From Sandarakinorhabdus sp. (GTDB lineage: Bacteria; Pseudomonadota; Alphaproteobacteria; Sphingomonadales; Sphingomonadaceae), in contig JAIMJL010000004.1 of assembly GCA_020693225.1 (NCBI GenBank), positions 11,284 to 46,490 of the forward strand: a stretch of DNA of 35,207 nt, given 5' to 3'. The notes beneath the pieces were generated by a model. It was given only the letters and a program-made list of their open reading frames with translations. It did not search any database and was not told the DNA's origin. The first letter of the stretch is position 1, and each line of letters opens with the position of its first letter. This document shows, piece by piece, positions 1 to 8,408 of the stretch. A program made the translations under genes and the position numbers.

Positions 1-612
1 GGCTTCACCTTGCAGGAGGCGATGCGTGATCGCCGCTTCTGGATCATGTGGGTCTCCATCTTCATGATTGCGCTGGCCTATGGCGGGGCGCACATCCACA
101 TGCCGGAGATCGTGAAAATGCACGGCTTCACCGGGCAAGACGCGGCCCGGGTGATGCAGGTGCTGGGTCTCGCCATCCTTGCCGGCCGGCTGATCACCGG
201 CTTTCTCCTTGATCGTTTCTGGGCACCGGCCGTGTGCTTCCCCATTCTGTGTCTGCCGGCAATTTCCGTGGTTATCCTGATGGGCAGCGCGCCGGACTAT
301 CCGATGGTTCTGCTCGGTGCCTTCCTTCTTGGCTTCGCGGCCGGCGCCGAAAGCGATCTCATCGCCTATCTGGGAAGCCGCTACTTCGGGCTAGCCAATT
401 ATGGCAAGATTTACGGCACGCTTTACATGGCGTTCGGCATCGCATCAGCCCTGTCTCCGGCGGCTTACGGCATGGTGCGGGATGCCACGGGAAATTATGA
501 CACCATGCTGACCGTGGCGGCCTTCCTGTTCGTTGGCGGCGGGGCCCTGCTGCTGCTGCTGGGTCGCTATCCGGAGCAGCTGCCGGAAATCGACGAAGCG
601 GTGCCCGCGTGA
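1..612 (+). CDS. MFS transporter, 3' part (5' end outside window)
   Basis: This is the C-terminal part (about 203 residues) of a major facilitator superfamily permease. The frame is open from base 1, so the gene begins upstream. Several hydrophobic helices are visible. The loop G-R-L-I-T-G-F-L-L-D-R-F-W resembles the MFS motif A, which normally joins TM2-TM3 or TM8-TM9; its position suggests the 8-9 loop. The remaining helices include a Gly-rich segment with A-E-S-D-L-I-A-Y, as in monocarboxylate/oxalate-type permeases, but the substrate cannot be read from sequence. The stop overlaps the next start as TGATG, so the permease is translationally coupled to the nitrilase-like gene. That suggests it transports a substrate or product of that enzyme; this is inference. 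Confidence 0.85.
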   Translation, partial: GFTLQEAMRDRRFWIMWVSIFMIALAYGGAHIHMPEIVKMHGFTGQDAARVMQVLGLAILAGRLITGFLLDRFWAPAVCFPILCLPAISVVILMGSAPDYPMVLLGAFLLGFAAGAESDLIAYLGSRYFGLANYGKIYGTLYMAFGIASALSPAAYGMVRDATGNYDTMLTVAAFLFVGGGALLLLLGRYPEQLPEIDEAVPA

Positions 613-1655
613 TGATCGAGCCTTATCTGGCGGTCGCGTTGCAGCTGCGGGCGTGGAGTGTGGATCTGGCCGACGATGTCGCCGCAGCGCGCGCCGGGAT
701 GGCGCGCGGCATTGCCAGGCTGGGGCCTGAGATCACCGCCACGCGCGCCTTTCTGGAAAAGTTCACCGGCACCCCGCTGAAGCTGGTGGTGTTGCCGGAA
801 TATCTGTTCTCCGGGTTTGAAACCGGTCGATGCAGCGATTTTGCCGCGCGCGCCTGCTTTGCAATGGACGGCCCGGAATATCGGGCGCTGGGCGAAGTCG
901 CCGCCAGGCAGGGCGTTTTCCTCGCCGGCAATGCCTACGAGGTCGATCCCCATTTTCCCGAAGTCTATTTCCAGACCTGCTTTGTGGCTGCTCCCGATGG
1001 CCAAATCATCCTGCGCTATCGGCGGCTTTATTCGCTTTACACACCAAGCCCGCACGACATCTGGACGCGCTACCGCGAAGTCTATGGCATCGATCAGGTC
1101 TTCCCGGTGGCAGACACCGCTATCGGCCGCCTCGCCTGCATCGCCAGCGAGGAAATCCTCTATCCCGAAATCGCCCGGGCGCATGCCTTGCGCGGCGCGG
1201 AAATCTTCCTGCATTCGTCTTCGGAAGCAGGTGGCCTGGTGCCCACCGGCAAGCATATCGCTCGCCGCGCACGGGCACTGGAAAACAGCGCCTATGTGGT
1301 GAGCGCCAACACTGCGGGGATCGAAGGCGGTGGCCTCGCCGGCGCATCCGCCGACGGCAATTCGGCGGTGGTGGATTATCGCGGCAGCGTGCTGGCGGAA
1401 GCTTTGTCGGGCGAGAACGGCAATGCCTTTGCCGAGATCGATATCGAGGCAGTGCGGCGGCACCGGCGCAAGCCGGCCATGGCCAATTTCCTGGCCCGCC
1501 AACGCCTCGAGCTGTTTCGTGAGACCTTCGACGGGTCGGTTGTGCCGGTGGATTCCCTGCTGGCAGACGGCATTGTCCAGCCCCCCGTCAAGGCACATTT
1601 CGGCGAAGTCCAGCGCGATGTGATTGCGCGCCGGGCGGCACTGGGGCTAATTTAG
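612..1655 (+). CDS. Nitrilase-superfamily protein with altered catalytic triad
   Basis: About 347 residues of carbon-nitrogen hydrolase fold. Family members normally cleave amides or nitriles with a Glu-Lys-Cys triad. The Glu is clear in V-V-L-P-E-Y (about residue 63). At the Lys position the strand reads R-Y-R-R-L-Y, giving Arg at about 138. At the Cys elbow, aligned through the following Pro-Glu, the sequence is A-C-I-A-S-E-E-I-L-Y-P-E: Ser (about 179) occupies the nucleophile position and the nearest Cys is three residues earlier. The protein may therefore be non-canonical or non-hydrolytic. The alignment was done by eye. ATG 612 is chosen because it overlaps the MFS stop (TGATG); an in-frame GTG lies at 609. 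A strong Shine-Dalgarno after this gene starts the methyltransferase 27 bases downstream. Confidence 0.8.
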   Translation: MIEPYLAVALQLRAWSVDLADDVAAARAGMARGIARLGPEITATRAFLEKFTGTPLKLVVLPEYLFSGFETGRCSDFAARACFAMDGPEYRALGEVAARQGVFLAGNAYEVDPHFPEVYFQTCFVAAPDGQIILRYRRLYSLYTPSPHDIWTRYREVYGIDQVFPVADTAIGRLACIASEEILYPEIARAHALRGAEIFLHSSSEAGGLVPTGKHIARRARALENSAYVVSANTAGIEGGGLAGASADGNSAVVDYRGSVLAEALSGENGNAFAEIDIEAVRRHRRKPAMANFLARQRLELFRETFDGSVVPVDSLLADGIVQPPVKAHFGEVQRDVIARRAALGLI

Positions 1656-1682
1656 CACTCGGCGTTTCAGGAGGACAAAGAT

Positions 1683-2909
1683 ATGACCCGGAGAGACGAT
1701 ATTCCGCCTGACTACCGCGAGGTGAAGCGGCATGGAATGTTTCCCGATGTGGCGCACGATGATGCCGCCCGCTTCAATTTCCTCGCCAATCTGAACAAGC
1801 ATCTGGCTCTCACTTTGGGGTCCGGCAACGGGCTTGCCTATCGGCAGCGGGTGTTGCCCGCCTTTGTGGCAGAGCAGGGCCGCGAGCCGAAAGACAGGTT
1901 CGAAATCCGTCACGCGATGAACCGCGATCCCTGGCACCGCTTCTGGTCAGCGTGCAAACGCAACTCGATGGAAATGCGGCAGCAGGCCGGCCGTTCGATG
2001 GTGCTGCGCCAGCTGGACGAGCTGACCGGTCGCGCCGGCCAGTGGAACGCGCGGGACACATTGCAGCTGAACCCTGAGGTGCAGGTGCCACGCTACCAGG
2101 CGGCGGTGGACATTCACTGCATGCCGGGCAGCTACCATGGCGAAGTGTTCCCGGGCGATGTGTCGGCGGGTGCCAATTATGACTGCGGGATCTTCGCCAC
2201 AACCGGTGGCGGGCTGGGTGGACTGTCGGATGGCGGCGGGCAGGCGCTGGTCGCCTGGGCGCGGCGCGAGCGGCCGGATTGGCAGCCGAAGCGGATTCTC
2301 GATGTGGGCTGCACCATCGGCCACAATGCGGTGCCGCTGGCGCAAGGCTTTCCCGATGCCGAAGTGATCGCCATCGATACCGCCGCCCCCTCGCTGCGCT
2401 ATGGTCATGCAAGGGCCCAATCCATGGGGGTTAGCAACATCGTCTTTGTGCAGATGAATGGCGAGGATCTGTCAGCTTACCCGGACGGGCATTTCGACTG
2501 GGTGCAGTCAACCATGTTCCTGCACGAGCTGTCGGGCAAAGCCCTGCCGAAGCTGATTGCCGAAATGGCGCGCGTGCTGAAGCCGGGCGGGTTGATGCTG
2601 CATCTGGAACAGGCGGCCTACACCGATGCCATGCCGCTGTTCGAGCAGTTCATGCGCGATTGGGATGCCTTCAACAACAACGAACCTTTCTGGTCTGCCA
2701 TGCATTCGCTGGATGTGCCGGCCATCATGGCAGCGGCCGGCATGGCGCAGGACGGGCATTTCAAGGCCAAGGTGCGCGCCGTTGTGGATACCGATATCTT
2801 CCCGGAGTCGCCGGAAGGCGAGGGCGAGGATTTCGGCCGCGCCGCGATCTGGGATGCCTATGGTGCCTGGAAGCCTGCTGCCGAGGCCCTGCGGGAGGCA
2901 GCCGAATGA
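1683..2909 (+). CDS. Class I SAM-dependent methyltransferase A
   Basis: 408 residues. The C-terminal half is a class I Rossmann methyltransferase: motif I I-L-D-V-G-C-T-I-G-H-N begins near residue 205, the acidic end of strand 2 is V-I-A-I-D, and the post-motif region has F-L-H-E-L-S and V-L-K-P-G-G-L. Motif I is GCTIG rather than GCGTG. An N-terminal region of about 200 residues precedes the fold and contains W-H-R-F-W near residue 87 and I-H-C-M-P-G-S-Y followed by F-P-G-D-V-S-A. Those motifs recur in the methyltransferase at 30349-31446, so the two are paralogues. The start is fixed by AGGAGG at 1669-1674, 8 bases ahead of the ATG. The stop overlaps the next gene as ATGA. The substrate is unknown. 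Confidence 0.85.
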   Translation: MTRRDDIPPDYREVKRHGMFPDVAHDDAARFNFLANLNKHLALTLGSGNGLAYRQRVLPAFVAEQGREPKDRFEIRHAMNRDPWHRFWSACKRNSMEMRQQAGRSMVLRQLDELTGRAGQWNARDTLQLNPEVQVPRYQAAVDIHCMPGSYHGEVFPGDVSAGANYDCGIFATTGGGLGGLSDGGGQALVAWARRERPDWQPKRILDVGCTIGHNAVPLAQGFPDAEVIAIDTAAPSLRYGHARAQSMGVSNIVFVQMNGEDLSAYPDGHFDWVQSTMFLHELSGKALPKLIAEMARVLKPGGLMLHLEQAAYTDAMPLFEQFMRDWDAFNNNEPFWSAMHSLDVPAIMAAAGMAQDGHFKAKVRAVVDTDIFPESPEGEGEDFGRAAIWDAYGAWKPAAEALREAAE

Positions 2910-3262
2910 GCGATTTTGACGCGATTGTGCTGGCCGGCGCGAAAGCAAAAGGCAAGCGCCCCGCCTATTTCGACGAACCGGCAGTGGATCGGCTGCTCAG
3001 CATGGTGCTTGCGCTGGCGGGCGAGGTTGCCGTGCTGAAGGAAAGGCATGACACCGTCGAACGCCTGCTCGACGCACACGGGGTGGTGCGGCGCGCGGAT
3101 ATCGAGGCCTTCAAGCCCGATCGCGACGCTGCCTATGGCCGCGGCCTGATGCACCGCGAGTTCGTCGCGCGGATTTTTCGCGGCGTGCAGCAGGACATGG
3201 AGGCGCTGGCCGAGCAGGAGCCGAGCGTGGAGGATGTTTCGCGGGAATTGCGCGAAACCTGA
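2906..3262 (+). CDS. Small helical partner protein A
   Basis: 118 residues, no recognised domain. The gene starts at the ATGA overlap with methyltransferase A, which implies coupled synthesis. A largely alpha-helical segment from about residue 20 carries Y-F-D-E-P-A-V-D-R-L-L followed by a Leu/Ala/Glu-rich amphipathic stretch to about residue 56. The same signature (F-F-A-D-P-L-V-D-D-L-L) is found in the 92-residue protein after methyltransferase B at 31485, so this is a conserved companion of this methyltransferase type. The C-terminal half is charged and unrelated to the shorter partner. A role as a binding or regulatory subunit is inferred from co-occurrence only. Confidence 0.75.
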   Translation: MSDFDAIVLAGAKAKGKRPAYFDEPAVDRLLSMVLALAGEVAVLKERHDTVERLLDAHGVVRRADIEAFKPDRDAAYGRGLMHREFVARIFRGVQQDMEALAEQEPSVEDVSRELRET

Positions 3263-3335
3263 CGGAATTGCACCGTATCGGACAATCTCCATCCGCTGTG
3301 CCCGCTAGGCGCACACGCAGACAGGGAGACGTTTG

Positions 3336-4016
3336 ATGACACACACTCGGTCAGTGCTGGCGGCAGTGGGTATTGCTCTTTTGGCATCGACATCCATGCA
3401 CGCTCAGGTGGTGGAAGCCCCCACCGGGCCGGCGGTGGGCCAGGCCGTGCCGCAAACTACGGGAGCAACGGTCTCGCCTGCTGCGGCCGAAGCCGATCAG
3501 GCAGCATCGGCCGCGCGGATGAAGGAACAGGAGCGGCTGGCCGAAGAAGAGCGCAAAGCATCGGAAAAGCGCATCGAGGAGCAGGAAAAACAGCTGGAGA
3601 AAGAGCGCAAGGCCGCCGAAAAGCAGGCCGAGGCAGAGCGAAAGGCCGCGGAAAAGGCTGCCGCCGAGGCAGCCGCTGCCGAAAAGCTTGCCGCTGATCG
3701 CGCCGCAGCTGACGCAGCCGCCAGGGAGAAGGCGGCCACGGCCGCGCCGGTTGCCGTCCCTCTCAGCAAGGACAGCCGTGACCGGGTGGTTCAGATCTGC
3801 ACGGCGGAAGCCCAGCGGCGCGGCGCCGCGGTGGGAGCGGCCGATGTGTCATTGGAAGAGGTTCAGGACACCGACGTCAAGAGTGACGGTCGCGCGAGCA
3901 TGCAGGCCCGGATGACCCTCGTGACCAAGGATTCCAAGGGCCGGGTCAAGACCTCGAAGAAAAAGGTCAGCTGCGAAACCAAGAACAATGTCGTGACGAA
4001 ATTCAAGGTCAGCTGA
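3336..4016 (+). CDS. Exported Ala/Glu/Lys-rich coiled-coil protein
   Basis: 226 residues. A signal peptide is visible: a basic N-terminus, a hydrophobic core (V-L-A-A-V-G-I-A-L-L-A) and a likely cleavage after M-H-A near residue 23. From roughly 55 to 135 the protein is almost wholly Ala, Glu, Lys, Arg and Gln with heptad-like spacing, similar in composition to the TolA stalk. The C-terminal domain (about 145-226) has two Cys, the first in V-V-Q-I-C-T-A-E-A-Q, and ends in Lys-rich strands. No TolA-type domain is recognised. An in-frame TTG lies one codon upstream, but ATG 3336 is preferred, 7 bases after GGGAGA. A CTAG-type -10 candidate lies at 3305-3308. The function is unknown; a periplasmic or envelope structural role is plausible. 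Confidence 0.75.
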   Translation: MTHTRSVLAAVGIALLASTSMHAQVVEAPTGPAVGQAVPQTTGATVSPAAAEADQAASAARMKEQERLAEEERKASEKRIEEQEKQLEKERKAAEKQAEAERKAAEKAAAEAAAAEKLAADRAAADAAAREKAATAAPVAVPLSKDSRDRVVQICTAEAQRRGAAVGAADVSLEEVQDTDVKSDGRASMQARMTLVTKDSKGRVKTSKKKVSCETKNNVVTKFKVS

Positions 4017-4032
4017 TTTTTTGCCCGTGCGG

Positions 4033-4060
4033 TTGACGCCTGCGCGTGTCGCGCTAGCCT
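4033..4060 (+). promoter_or_regulatory. Candidate plsY promoter, possibly leaderless
   Basis: TTGACG (4033-4038) and TAGCCT (4055-4060) are separated by 16 bases. The predicted transcription start would fall at or next to the plsY ATG at 4068, and no Shine-Dalgarno is visible before it, so the message could be leaderless. This is a pattern match only. Confidence 0.4.
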
Positions 4061-4067
4061 TGCGGAC

Positions 4068-4655
4068 ATGATGGATCTTCTGCTCTGGTTGCTGCTCGGC
4101 TATCTGCTGGGCAGCATTCCCTTCGGCCTGATTGTGGCGAAGCTTGGCGGTGCGGGCGATATCCGTTCGATTGGATCGGGCAACATCGGCTCCACCAATG
4201 TGCTCAGAACCGGGCGCAAGGGCCTGGCTGCGGCCACTCTCCTGCTCGATGTTGGCAAGGGGTTTCTCGCGGTCTGGCTGGCAACTGCGCTGGGTGGGCC
4301 GGCTGCCGGACTGGCGGCAGGAGCGGCGGCCTTCTTCGGGCATTGCTATCCGCTCTGGCTCGGCTTCAAGGGTGGCAAGGGCGTGGCAACGCTGCTGGGG
4401 GTGAGCCTTGGCCTGTTGCCGCTGGCCGGTCTCGCTTTCTCTGTTGCCTGGCTCACCGTGGCGGCGATCACGCGAACCTCATCGCTGGGCGGAATGGCCG
4501 GTGGCTTCGCCGCAGCGGTTGCCGCCGCCGCTGCGGGTTCCTTTGCTGTGGCAGCCGCATTGCTGGGACTGTCTCTCTGGGTGGTGTGGACCCACCGGGA
4601 GAATGTCGCCCGGCTGAAAGCGGGAACCGAGCCGAAGATCGGTCAAAAGGCTTGA
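4068..4655 (+). CDS. plsY: Glycerol-3-phosphate acyltransferase PlsY
   Basis: 195-residue integral membrane enzyme that transfers the acyl group of acyl-phosphate to glycerol-3-phosphate, the first step of phospholipid synthesis in the PlsX/PlsY route. Recognition is firm. The N-terminal helix contains Y-L-L-G-S-I-P-F-G-L. The first conserved loop reads S-G-N-I-G-S-T-N-V-L-R. The second reads G-H-C-Y-P-L-W-L-G-F-K-G-G-K-G-V-A-T. Five or more hydrophobic helices fit the family topology. ATG occurs at both 4068 and 4071 and the start could be either. The stop TGA at 4653-4655 overlaps a TTG start for dprA. In many alphaproteobacteria plsY follows pyrC; here it follows the coiled-coil gene, and pyrB is 30 kb away. 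Confidence 0.97.
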   Translation: MMDLLLWLLLGYLLGSIPFGLIVAKLGGAGDIRSIGSGNIGSTNVLRTGRKGLAAATLLLDVGKGFLAVWLATALGGPAAGLAAGAAAFFGHCYPLWLGFKGGKGVATLLGVSLGLLPLAGLAFSVAWLTVAAITRTSSLGGMAGGFAAAVAAAAAGSFAVAAALLGLSLWVVWTHRENVARLKAGTEPKIGQKA

Positions 4656-5773
4656 GCGGCGGCTTTTCTGCCGCCGAGAGGCTGGCACGACTGCGGCTCA
4701 TCCGCTCCGATGGCGTTGGCCCGGTCGGCTTTGGACACCTGCTGCGCCGGTTCGGCAGCGCGATAGCCGCCGTCGAGGCGCTGCCAGATCTCGCCCGTCG
4801 CAATGGTGCTGCAACGATAGCCTTCGCGCTGGCATCCGCCGAGGCCGAGATGGCGACGGTGGCAGCGTTTGGCGCGCACTATGTGTTTCTGGGAGAGGCT
4901 GCCTATCCGGCGCTATTGGCGCAGCTGCACGATGCGCCGCCGGTGCTGATCGTGCTCGGTGATATCGGGCTTGTAGGCCGACCTTGTGTGGCAATCGTTG
5001 GGGCCCGCAATGCCAGCGCCGCCGGTCGTGGCATGGCGCGCGGGCTGGCCGAGGATCTCGGGCGCGCCGGCTGGGTGGTGGCATCCGGCATGGCGCGCGG
5101 AGTTGATGCCGCAGCGCACGGCGGCGCGCTGGTAACCGGCACCGTCGCCTGCATCGCTGGCGGCATCGATGTGGCCTACCCGCCGGAGAATGCCGAGCTG
5201 CAGCATGAAATTGCCATGCACGGACTGCTGGTTTCGGAAATGCCTCCGGCAACCGAGCCACAGGCGCGGCATTTTCCGCGCCGCAACCGGCTGATCGCCG
5301 GCGTTTCTCGCGGCGTTATCGTGGTGGAAGCAGCCCTTGGTTCGGGTTCGTTGATCACCGCGCGCATGGCAGGTGAAGCCGGGCGCGAGGTGATGGCGGT
5401 ACCGGGCCATCCGATGGACCCGCGCGCCCGGGGCGGCAATCTGCTGCTGAAAGAAGGGGCGGTGCTGGTGGAGGATGCCGGTGATGTGTTGGCGGCGCTC
5501 GATGTTTTCGGGCGGGCTGACAGGCCGGTTGTTTCGGACTCGCCTCCGCACAGTGGTTTGCGGGAATCATCAACGCCTGCATCCCTGCAGCCTGCATCGC
5601 TGCAAGGCGTGGCGGACAGGATCACCGATCTGCTGTCTCCCGTTCCCGTTCCGGTAAACGATGTGGTTCGGTTGAGCGGTCTGGATGTCGCGGCGGTGAT
5701 GGCGGTGCTGGTCGATCTGGAGCTGGAGGGGCGTCTGGCCCGGCATGCCGGCGGCCGGGTGTCGCTTGCATGA
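4652..5773 (+). CDS. dprA: DNA processing protein DprA
   Basis: 373 residues from the TTG at 4652, which overlaps the plsY stop as TTGA. DprA binds incoming single-stranded DNA and loads RecA during transformation. The Rossmann-like core is clear: A-I-V-G-A-R-N-A-S, then S-G-M-A-R-G-V-D-A-A-A-H, A-G-G-I-D-V-A-Y-P, H-F-P-R-R-N-R-L-I-A-G and G-S-G-S-L-I-T-A followed by G-R-E-V-M-A-V-P-G. A C-terminal winged-helix-like domain (about 310-373) follows a variable linker. The frame is open further upstream, but residues before the TTG would come from antisense-like reading of plsY, and the family length supports the TTG. No ATG in this frame gives a full N-terminal domain. Confidence 0.95.
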   Translation: MSGGFSAAERLARLRLIRSDGVGPVGFGHLLRRFGSAIAAVEALPDLARRNGAATIAFALASAEAEMATVAAFGAHYVFLGEAAYPALLAQLHDAPPVLIVLGDIGLVGRPCVAIVGARNASAAGRGMARGLAEDLGRAGWVVASGMARGVDAAAHGGALVTGTVACIAGGIDVAYPPENAELQHEIAMHGLLVSEMPPATEPQARHFPRRNRLIAGVSRGVIVVEAALGSGSLITARMAGEAGREVMAVPGHPMDPRARGGNLLLKEGAVLVEDAGDVLAALDVFGRADRPVVSDSPPHSGLRESSTPASLQPASLQGVADRITDLLSPVPVPVNDVVRLSGLDVAAVMAVLVDLELEGRLARHAGGRVSLA

Positions 5774-5852
5774 GAAAGGCCGCAAGGTTGCGGCGGGTGC
5801 CGATGGGGGCTAATGGCCGCCCGCCTGTTCTGGGCGCATCGAGAGGCAATCT

Positions 5853-8408
5853 ATGGATCTGGTGATCGTCGAATCGCCGGCAAAGGCACGCACCATCGAG
5901 GGCTATCTCGGTGGTGGTGCGAAGGTTTTGGCAAGTTTCGGCCATATCCGCGATCTGCCGGCCAAAGACGGCAGCGTCGATCCGGACAAGGATTTCGCCA
6001 TGCGCTGGGAGGTGTCCGGCGATCGCACCAAGCAGTTGAAGGCCATCACCGATGCCGCCAAGGGCGCCGACCGGATCATCCTGGCAACCGATCCCGATCG
6101 CGAGGGCGAAGCCATTTCCTGGCATCTGGCGGAGTATCTGACGGGCAAGAAAGCGGTTCCGAAGGGCGGCATGGCACGCATCACCTTCAACGCGATTACC
6201 AAGAGTGCGGTGCAGGCGGCGATGGCGGCGCCGCGCCATATCGATCAGGACCTCGTAGACGCCTATCTGGCGCGCCGGGCGCTGGACTATCTGGTCGGCT
6301 TCACTTTGTCTCCCGTGTTGTGGCGCAAGCTGCCGGGGGCGAAAAGCGCCGGGCGGGTGCAATCGGTCGCGCTGCGCCTTGTGGTGGAGCGCGAGCGCGA
6401 GATCGAAGCCTTCGTGCCGCGCGAATATTGGAGCGTCGAGGCGCTGATGAAAACCGGCGGCGGGCACAGTTTTGCCGCGCGGCTGGTCACCCTGGACGAT
6501 GAAAAGCTGGACAAGTTTGCGCTTGGCGATGCCACCGCAGCGGAAGCGGCGCGGGCAAGGGTGGAGGCGGCCGCCTTCGCGGTTTCCGCCGTCGAAGTGA
6601 AGGCCGCAGTGCGCAATCCGGCCGCCCCGTTCACCACCTCCACCCTGCAACAGGAAGCGTCACGCAAGCTGGGCTTCGGCGCGCAGCAGACGATGCGCGT
6701 GGCCCAGGCGCTGTATGAGGCCGGGCACATCACCTACATGCGCACCGACGGGGTGTTCATGGACAGCGATGCCGTGAATCGCGCCCGCGACATGGTGATG
6801 GAGCGCTATGGGCGGGACTATGTGCCGGCCAAGCCGCGCGTCTATTCCGCGAAAGCGAAGAACGCCCAGGAAGCGCACGAAGCCATCCGCCCGACCGACT
6901 TCCTGAAAATGGCGGCTGCCAAGGGCCTCGAGGATGATCAGGCGAAACTTTATGCGCTGATCTGGAACCGTGCTGTCGCCAGCCAGATGGCCAGCGCCCA
7001 GCTGGAACGCACCACCGTCGATCTGGCCTCCGACGATGGCAATATCGGCCTGCGCGCTAGCGGCACTGTGGTCATCTTCCCCGGCTTTCTCGCCCTCTAT
7101 GCCGAGGGTTCGGATGACGCCGAAGAGGAAGATGGCGCGCGCCTGCCGAAGCTTCTGGTTGACGAACGGCCGGCTACCGAAAGGGTGGTGGCGGCGCAGC
7201 ATTTTACGCAGCCTCTGCCACGCTATTCCGAAGCCTCGCTGGTCAAGCGGATGGAGGAACTTGGGATCGGTCGCCCGTCCACCTACGCCTCCATCATCCA
7301 GGTGCTGAAAGACCGGGAGTATGTGCGGGTCGAAAAAAGCCGCTTCCACGCCGAAGAAAAGGGCCGCCTGGTCACCGCCTTCCTCGAACGCTTTTTCGAA
7401 CGCTATGTGGATTATCACTATACCGCCGGGCTTGAAGGCAGCCTCGATGATATTTCGGCGGGAAGCGCCGAATACAAGGATGTGCTGCGCGCCTTCTGGG
7501 CGGATTTCCTGCCGCTCACCGATGAGGTCAAGGAGCAGAAGCCCTGGGATATCGACAAGGCGCTGGACGAGCATATGGGCCCGCATCTGTTTCCAGCGCG
7601 CGCCGATGGATCGGATCCGCGCGGCTGCCCGAGTTGCGCTGACGGCCGGCTTTCCCTGCGCACCGGCAAATTCGGCGCCTTCATCTCCTGCTCCAACTAT
7701 CCCGAATGCCGGTATACCCGGCAATTTGCCGGCAATGGAGACACCGAAGGGCCGCAAAATCTGGGCGATGATCCGGCAACCGGGCTCCCCGTTGAAGCCA
7801 AATCCGGGCGCTTCGGCCGTTATGTCCAATCCGGCGACAAGCGCAGCTCGATTCCGAAAGGCTTCGAACCGATCACGCTGGAACGCGGATTGATGCTGCT
7901 CAGCCTGCCGCGCGAAGTGGGGCTGCACCCCGAAACCGGCAAGCCGATCGTCGCCAACCTGGGCCGCTATGGCCCCTATCTTCTGCATGACGGCAAATAT
8001 GCCAATTTGAAGGATGCCGAAGACCTGTTCGAAATCGGCATGAACGCAGCAGTCGTGAAGCTGGCCGAGCCGAAGTTCGGCAAGCGGGAGGCAGCGCAGC
8101 CGCTTGCCGTTCTGGGGGTGCATCCGGAAACGGGTGCGGAGGTGAAGGTGATGCCCGGACGCTACGGCGCCTATGTGACCGATGGATCGGTCAACGCCAC
8201 CCTGCCCAAGGGCGTGGAAGCAGGCGAGCTGGCGCTGGACGAGGCGGTGGTGCTGCTGGCGGAAAAGGCTGCCAAGGGGCCATCCAAAGGCCGCAAAAAG
8301 CCCGCCGCCAAGAAGCCTGCCGCCAAGAAGCCTGCCGCCACGAAGCCTGCTGCCAAGAAGCCTGCCGCAAAAAAGAAGCCTGCTGCCAAAAAGAAGGCGT
8401 CGGCTTGA
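5853..8408 (+). CDS. topA: DNA topoisomerase I
   Basis: 851-residue type IA topoisomerase that relaxes negative supercoils. The Toprim domain begins with M-D-L-V-I-V-E-S-P-A-K-A and includes A-T-D-P-D-R-E-G-E-A. The S-A-G-R-V-Q-S-V-A-L-R motif follows, and the catalytic Tyr is residue 295 in I-T-Y-M-R-T-D-G. A four-Cys zinc-ribbon repeat (C-P-S-C ... C-S-N-Y-P-E-C) lies near residue 590-620, followed by topo-C repeats with R-Y-G-P-Y and R-Y-G-A-Y. The protein ends in a Lys/Pro/Ala-rich basic tail of about 36 residues, common in this group and likely to bind DNA. GAGAGG precedes the ATG. The stop overlaps a TTG start for rnr (TTGA). Confidence 0.98.
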   Translation: MDLVIVESPAKARTIEGYLGGGAKVLASFGHIRDLPAKDGSVDPDKDFAMRWEVSGDRTKQLKAITDAAKGADRIILATDPDREGEAISWHLAEYLTGKKAVPKGGMARITFNAITKSAVQAAMAAPRHIDQDLVDAYLARRALDYLVGFTLSPVLWRKLPGAKSAGRVQSVALRLVVEREREIEAFVPREYWSVEALMKTGGGHSFAARLVTLDDEKLDKFALGDATAAEAARARVEAAAFAVSAVEVKAAVRNPAAPFTTSTLQQEASRKLGFGAQQTMRVAQALYEAGHITYMRTDGVFMDSDAVNRARDMVMERYGRDYVPAKPRVYSAKAKNAQEAHEAIRPTDFLKMAAAKGLEDDQAKLYALIWNRAVASQMASAQLERTTVDLASDDGNIGLRASGTVVIFPGFLALYAEGSDDAEEEDGARLPKLLVDERPATERVVAAQHFTQPLPRYSEASLVKRMEELGIGRPSTYASIIQVLKDREYVRVEKSRFHAEEKGRLVTAFLERFFERYVDYHYTAGLEGSLDDISAGSAEYKDVLRAFWADFLPLTDEVKEQKPWDIDKALDEHMGPHLFPARADGSDPRGCPSCADGRLSLRTGKFGAFISCSNYPECRYTRQFAGNGDTEGPQNLGDDPATGLPVEAKSGRFGRYVQSGDKRSSIPKGFEPITLERGLMLLSLPREVGLHPETGKPIVANLGRYGPYLLHDGKYANLKDAEDLFEIGMNAAVVKLAEPKFGKREAAQPLAVLGVHPETGAEVKVMPGRYGAYVTDGSVNATLPKGVEAGELALDEAVVLLAEKAAKGPSKGRKKPAAKKPAAKKPAATKPAAKKPAAKKKPAAKKKASA
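8296..8403 (+). repeat. 15-base tandem repeat encoding the TopA basic tail
   Basis: Imperfect tandem copies of a 15-base unit (aagaagcctgccgcc and variants) encode repeated K-K-P-A-A units. The last copies carry an extra Lys codon. The array lies inside topA and keeps frame because the unit is a multiple of three. Confidence 0.85.

Noticed and set aside
1899-1915. GGTTCGAAATCC, similar to a tRNA T-arm
   Set aside because: It lies within methyltransferase A in frame and no cloverleaf can be built around it.
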